From Pseudomonadota bacterium (GTDB lineage: Bacteria; Pseudomonadota; Alphaproteobacteria; Ferrovibrionales; Ferrovibrionaceae): a DNA stretch of 6,138 nucleotides. Location of the stretch: positions 1-6,138 of the forward strand of contig JAEYTW010000334.1 of the NCBI GenBank assembly GCA_023433835.1, in the 5' to 3' direction. A program made the translations under genes and the position numbers. Every line of letters begins with the position of its first letter. Position 1 is the first letter of the stretch. A model generated the notes under the pieces. It had not been told where the DNA came from. It worked only from the letters and a program-made list of their open reading frames with translations, and did no database searches. This document shows, piece after piece, positions 6,090-6,138 of this stretch.

Positions 6090-6117
6090 TCGTCATTGCC
6101 GGGCTTGACCCGGCAAT
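6090..6117. repeat. REP-like palindrome, left half of a further copy at the window edge
   Basis: ATTGCCGGG (6095-6103) and CCCGGCAAT (6109-6117) form a perfect 9-bp stem around the loop CTTGA, the same loop as at 264-268. With the preceding TCGTC it matches the left arm at 251-275, except that the stem bases have changed together (a G-C pair inserted relative to TTCCGGG/CCCGGAA), so pairing is kept. The matching right arm, if any, is outside the window. Confidence 0.7.
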
Positions 6118-6138
6118 CGCTGCGGGCAGTCCGTGGGA

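Noticed and set aside
6000..6138. Possible dimethylformamidase small subunit or promoter upstream of the DMFase-like gene
   Set aside because: No open frame with a credible protein and no clear -35/-10 pair were found; the region is mostly palindromic repeat.

Overview
The window is high-GC bacterial DNA. Its codon use, the type of CheW fragment at the left edge and the '(t)ccgggcttgacccgg(a)' palindromic repeats all point to an alphaproteobacterium, plausibly Rhodospirillales or a relative. This placement is an inference from style, not from a marker gene.

Layout: the left edge (1-243, + strand) holds the last 80 codons of a single-domain chemotaxis adaptor, cheW. A 118-base convergent intergenic gap (244-361) follows and is almost filled by an imperfect inverted repeat. 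The rest of the window, 5999 down to 362, is one compact minus-strand block of five genes. In order of transcription they are: (1) an N,N-dimethylformamidase large-subunit-like protein; (2) a class III PLP aminotransferase; (3) a beta-keto acid cleavage enzyme (BKACE, formerly DUF849); (4) a GNAT N-acetyltransferase; (5) an ArgE/DapE-type M20 metallo-deacylase. The junctions are a 4-base ATGA overlap, a 5-base gap, a 1-base gap and a 1-base TGATG overlap, so the five are almost certainly co-transcribed and probably translationally coupled. The right edge (6000-6138) has no gene and carries two more pieces of the same palindromic repeat family.

How the genes could work together (inference): two amide hydrolases of unrelated fold (DMFase-like and M20) could release an amine or amino acid from an amide precursor. 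The aminotransferase could oxidise a beta-amino acid to a beta-keto acid. BKACE would then react the beta-keto acid with acetyl-CoA to give acetoacetate and a new acyl-CoA. The GNAT and the M20 deacylase, which are directly coupled, could add and remove an acetyl group on an intermediate, or the M20 enzyme could act on the primary substrate. I know of no named pathway with exactly this five-gene set. The substrate cannot be read from the sequence, and no transporter or regulator lies inside the window. The catalytic residues I could check in the aminotransferase, BKACE and M20 enzyme are present, so the cluster looks functional. It is the most interesting item in the window.
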